Shown here in pieces: positions 59,111 through 64,000 of a stretch of 64,000 nt of DNA. Source of the DNA: Bugula neritina. Its lineage: Eukaryota; Bryozoa; Gymnolaemata; Cheilostomatida; Bugulidae. The stretch covers positions 1,054,001 to 1,118,000 of the forward strand of contig CAXIUT010000230.1 in the NCBI GenBank assembly GCA_964035545.1, written 5' to 3'. Under the pieces are notes generated by a model that had not been told where the DNA came from, did no database searches, and saw nothing but the letters and a program-made list of their open reading frames with translations. The translations under genes and the position numbers were made by a program. Position 1 is the first letter of the stretch, and the number at the start of each line of letters is the position of its first letter.

Positions 59111-60824
59111 ACTGAAATACACTGTGACACACTGAAATACACTGCAACATACTGAAATACATTGCAACACATTAAAATATATTGCGACATACTGAAACAT
59201 ACTGCAACATGGTGAAATATACTGCAACATACTGAAATACACTATCACATATTGAATTATACTGCAACATACTGAATTACACTCTAACATACTGAAATAT
59301 GCTGTAGCATACTGAAATACACTGCAACACACTGAAGTATACTGTAATACACTGAAATGTAATGCAAAATACTGAATTATACTGCAACATAGTGCAACAT
59401 ACTGAAATACACTACAACATACTGCAACATACTGAAATACACTGGAACATATTGAAATACACTGCGACACATTGAAACATACTGCAACATACTGAAATAT
59501 ACTGCAAGATACTGCAACATACTGAAACAGACTGTGACATACTGAAATACACTGCAACATACTGCAAGATACCGCAACCTACTGAAATACACTGTAACAT
59601 ATTGAAATACACTGCATCATACTGCAACATACTGAATTACACTGGAACATATTGATTTACACTGCAACACATTGAAATATACTGCAACACACTGAAACAT
59701 ACGGCAATATACCAAAATATACTGCGACACCTTGAAAAATACTGCAACATACGAAATATACTGCAAGTGGTGGAACATACTGAAATACAATGTGACACAC
59801 TGGAATACACTGCAACATACTGCAAAATACTGCAACATACTGAAATACACTGTAACATATTGAATTACACTGCATCATACTGCAACATACTGAAAAACAC
59901 TGGAACATATTGATATGCACTGCAACTCATTGAAATATACTGCAACACACTGCAACATACGGCAGCATACCGAAATATACTGCGACACCTTGAAAAATAC
60001 TGCAACATACTGAAATATACTGCAAGTGGTGCAACATACTGAATTACACTCTAACATAGTGAAATATGCTGTAGCATACTGAAATACACTGCAACACACT
60101 GAAGTATACTGTAATACACTGAAATGTAATGCAACATACTGAATTATACTGCAACATAGTGCAACATACTGAAATACACTGTGACACACTGAAATACACT
60201 GAAACATAATGCAACATACTGAAATGCACCGGAACATAATGGAATACCCTGCAACAGATTGAAATATACTGCAACAGACTGAAACATAAGGTAACACAAT
60301 GAAGTATACTGCGACACATTAAAATATACTGCAACATACTGAAATATACTGCAACATACTGAAATGTAATGTATTATACAGAAATGTACTGTAACATACT
60401 GAATTACACTCTAACATACTGAAACATGCTGTAGCATACTGAAATACACTGCAACACACTGAAGTATACTGTAATACACTGAAATGTGATGCAACATACT
60501 GAATTATACTGCAACAAACTGCAACATACTGAAATACACTGGAACATATTGAAATACACTGCGACACATTGAAACATACTGCAACATACTGAAATACACT
60601 GGGACACATTGAAATATACTGTAACATACTGCAACATACTAAAATACACTGCAACACATTAAAATATACTGCAACATACTGAAACATACTGCAACATACT
60701 GAAATACACTGTGACACACTGAAATACACTGCAACATACTGCAACATACTGCAACATACTGAATTACACTGGAACATGTTGATATACACTGCAACACATT
60801 GAAATATACTGCAACACACTGAAC

Positions 60825-61838
60825 CATATGGCAACATACCGAAATTTACTGCGACACACTGCAAAATACCGCAACATACGAATTATACTTCAAGTGGTGC
60901 AACATACTGAAATACAATGTGACACACTGAAATACACTGCAACATACTGCAACATACTGCAACATACTAAAATACACTGCAACACATTAAAATATACTGC
61001 AACATACTGAAACATACTGCAACATACTGAAATACACTGTGACACACTGAAATACACTGCAACATACTGCAACATACTGCAACATACTGCAACATACTGA
61101 ATTACACTGGAACATATCGATATACACTGCAACACATTGAAATATACTGCAACACACTGAACCATATGGCAACATACCGAAATTTACTGCGACACACTGA
61201 AAAATACAGCAACATACAAATTATACTTCAAGTGGTGCAACATACTGAAATACAATGTGACACACTGAAATACACTGCAACATACTGCAACATACTGCAA
61301 CATACTAAAAAACACTGCAACACATTAAAATATACTGCAACATACTGAAACATACTGCAAGATACTGAAATACACTGTGACACACTGAAATACACTGCAA
61401 CATACTGCAACATACTGCAACATACTGCAACATACTGAATTACACTGGAACATATCGATATACACTGCAACACATTGAAATATACTGCAACACAATGAAC
61501 CATATGGCAACATACCGAAATTTACTGCGACACACTGAAAAATACTGCAACATACGAATTATACTTCAAGCGGTGCAACATACTGAAATACAATGTGACA
61601 CACTGAAATACACTGCAACATACTGCAACATACTGCAACATACTGAAATATTGTGCGACACATTGAAATATACAGCAACGTATTGAAATATACTGTAACA
61701 TACTGCAACATACTAAAATACACTGCAACATACTGAAATACATTGCAACACATTAAAATATACTGCGACATACTGAAACATACTGCAACATGCTGAAATA
61801 TACTGCAACATACTGAAAGACACTATCACATATTGAAA
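60825..61838. repeat. 338-bp satellite modules (tandem series)
   Basis: The CATATG block recurs at 60,825, 61,163 and 61,501, spaced exactly 338 bp apart. This is the same module seen as 328-bp pairs in the left array, but one decamer longer. In the 61.0-61.5 kb copies the run of GCAACATACT has four members instead of three. The end of the third module is approximate, because the following words belong to a different block. Confidence 0.75.
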
Positions 61839-63660
61839 TATACTGCAACATACTGAATTACACTCTAACAAACTGAAATATGCTGTATCATACTGAAATA
61901 CACTGCAACACACTGAAGTATACTGTAATACACTGAAATGTAATGCAACATACTGAATTATACTGCAACATAGTGCAACATACTGAAATACACTACAACA
62001 TACTGCAACATACTGAAATACACTGGAACATATTGAAATACACTGCGACACATTGAAACATACTGCAACATACTGAAATATACTGCAAGATACTGCAACA
62101 TACTGAAACAGACTGTGACATACTGAAATACACTGCAACATACTGCAAGATACCGCAACCTACTGAAATACACTGTAACATATTGAAATACACTGCATCA
62201 TACTGCAACATACTGAATTACACTGGAACATATTGATAGACACTGCAACACACTGAAATATACTGCAACACACTGAAACATACGGCAATATACCAAAATA
62301 TACTGCGACACCTTGAAAAATACTGCAACATACGAAATATACTGCAAGTGGTGCAACATACTGAAATACAATGTGACACACTGGAATACACTGCAACATA
62401 CTGCAACATACTGCAACATACTGAAATACACTGTAACATATTGAATTACACTGCATCATACTGCAACATACTGAAAAACACTGGAACATATTGATATGCA
62501 CTGCAACTCATTGAAATATACTGCAACACACTGCAACATACGGCAGCATACCAAAATATAATGCGACACTTTGAAAAATACTGCAACATACTGAAATATA
62601 CTGCAAGTGGTGCAACATACTGAATTACACTCTAACATACTGAAATATGCTGTAGCATACTGAAATACACTGCAACACACTGAAGTATACTGTAATACAC
62701 TGAAATGTAATGCAACATACTGAATTATACTGCAACATAGTGCAACATACTGAAATACACTGTGACACACTGAAATACACTGAAACATAATGCAACATAC
62801 TGCAACATACTGAAATACACTGTAACATATCGAAATACACTGCAACATACTGCAACATACTGCAACATACTGAAATACACCGTAACATATCGAAATACAC
62901 TGCAACATACTGCAACACACTGAAATGCACCGGAACATAATGGAATACCCTGCAACAGATTGAAATATACTGCGACAGACTGAAACATAAGGTAACACAA
63001 TGAAGTATACTGCGACACATTAAAATATACTGCAACATACTGAAATATACTGCAACATACTGAAATGTAATGTAATATACAGAAACGTACTGTAACATAC
63101 TGAATTACACTCTAACATACTGAAACATGCTGTAGCATACTGAAATACACTGCAACACACTGAAGTATACTGTAATACACTGAAATGTGATGCAACATAC
63201 TGAATTATACTGCAACATAGTGCAACATACTGAAATACACTACAACAAACTGCAACATACTGAAATACACTGGAACATATTGAAATACACTGCGACACAT
63301 TGAAACATACTGCAACATACTGAAATACACTGGGACACATTGAAATATACTGTAACATACTGTAACATAATAAAATACACTGCAACACATTAAAAGATAC
63401 TGCAACATACTGAAACATACTGCAACATACTGCAACATACTGAAATACACCGTAACATATCGAAATACACTGCAACATACTGCAACATACTGAAATGCAC
63501 CGGAACATAATGGAATACCCTGCAACAGATTGAAATATACTGCAACAGACTGAAACATAAGGTAACACAATGAAGCATACTGCGACACATTAAAATATAC
63601 TGCAACATACTGAAATATACTGCAACATACTGAAATGTAATGTATTATACAGAAATGTAC
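61700..63660. repeat. 2-kb block shared with 46.7-48.6 kb and 57.5-59.1 kb
   Basis: Anchors at 61,713, 62,160, 62,456 and 63,020 match 46,663, 47,110, 47,406 and 47,970 at an offset of 15,050 bp, and the 57.8-58.9 kb block at an offset of 4,318 bp. The copies contain the word order GATATGCACT-GCAACTCATT followed by the CATACGGCAGCATACC string. Copy 48,664 lacks four bases present at the equivalent place here. Confidence 0.75.
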
Positions 63661-64000
63661 TGTAACATACTGAATTACACTCTAACATACTGAAACATGC
63701 TGTAGCATACTGAAATACACTGCAACACACTGAAGTATACTGTAATACACTGAAATGTGATGCAACATACTGAATTATACTGCAACATAGTGCAACATAC
63801 TGAAATACACTACAACAAACTGCAACATACTGAAATACACTGGAACATATTGAAATACACTGCGACACATTGAAACATACTGCAACATACTGAAATACAC
63901 TGGGACACATTGAAATATACTGTAACATACTGCAACATATTAAAATACACTGCAACACATTAAAATATACTGCAACATACTGAAACATACTGCAACATAC

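Larger units (their letters stand above)
32227..64000. repeat. Right satellite array of 10-bp words
   Basis: The same decamer satellite, in the same orientation as the left array, continuing to the end of the window. It uses the same vocabulary plus variants enriched here, such as GATATGCACTGCAACTCATT and GAAAGACACT. It is organised as repeated multi-kilobase blocks rather than one regular period. No gene, RNA gene or island of unique sequence is seen. As in the left array, minus-strand frames are open because the words lack stops there. Confidence 0.97.

Noticed and set aside
1-64000. Telomeric repeat or known microsatellite
   Set aside because: The words do not match TTAGGG-type telomere motifs, and the 10-bp degenerate vocabulary with higher-order structure is unlike a simple microsatellite.

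Overview
The window is almost entirely a very long tandem satellite, broken by two non-satellite islands. I find no credible protein-coding gene. The satellite is built from 10-bp words such as GCAACATACT and GAAATACACT, running 1-25975, 28553-30468 and 32227-64000, always in the same orientation. The minus strand of these words contains no stop codon. Because 10 is not a multiple of 3, all three minus frames stay open for long stretches, giving many overlapping Cys/Tyr/Val/Gln-rich 'ORFs' that are repeat artefacts. The long satellite, a tRNA-derived Pol III-like unit and a TA-flanked DNA-transposon-like element point to a eukaryotic nuclear genome. A marine invertebrate such as a sponge or cnidarian is a guess I cannot confirm.

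Layout. (1) 1-25975, left array. It starts with an irregular 4 kb that includes local 400/450-bp repeats. It then shows a roughly 13.55-kb higher-order repeat (4.1-12.2 kb matches 17.65-25.7 kb) with a nested 4,863-bp tandem duplication (10.0-14.3 kb matches 14.9-19.2 kb). (2) 25976-28552, island 1. This is a 2,577-bp element with diverged terminal inverted repeats, flanked by TA on both sides. Removing it restores the satellite words exactly. (3) 28553-30468, satellite colinear with 3.06-4.88 kb. (4) 30469-32226, island 2. This is a second, inverted copy of the same element. It lacks about 815 bp of the far end, and about 2.65 kb of satellite appears to be missing next to it. (5) 32227-64000, right array. 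It contains a nearly identical 3,762-bp repeat (about 2.3 copies, 32.8-41.6 kb), followed by a mosaic of multi-kilobase blocks reused at offsets of about 3.0, 5.1, 10.7, 13.8 and 15.05 kb.

How the parts relate. The words form 20-bp-like alternations, then 328/338-bp modules, then 3.8-13.6 kb higher-order repeats. This is the hierarchy expected from slippage plus unequal exchange. The element is probably non-autonomous, because no transposase is visible. It carries an internal 81-nt tRNA-like unit with good A and B boxes and a T8 terminator. In island 1 the end of that unit contains a 13-nt match to the satellite word, so the element and the satellite may share history. All alignments, offsets and identities were read by eye from the sequence.
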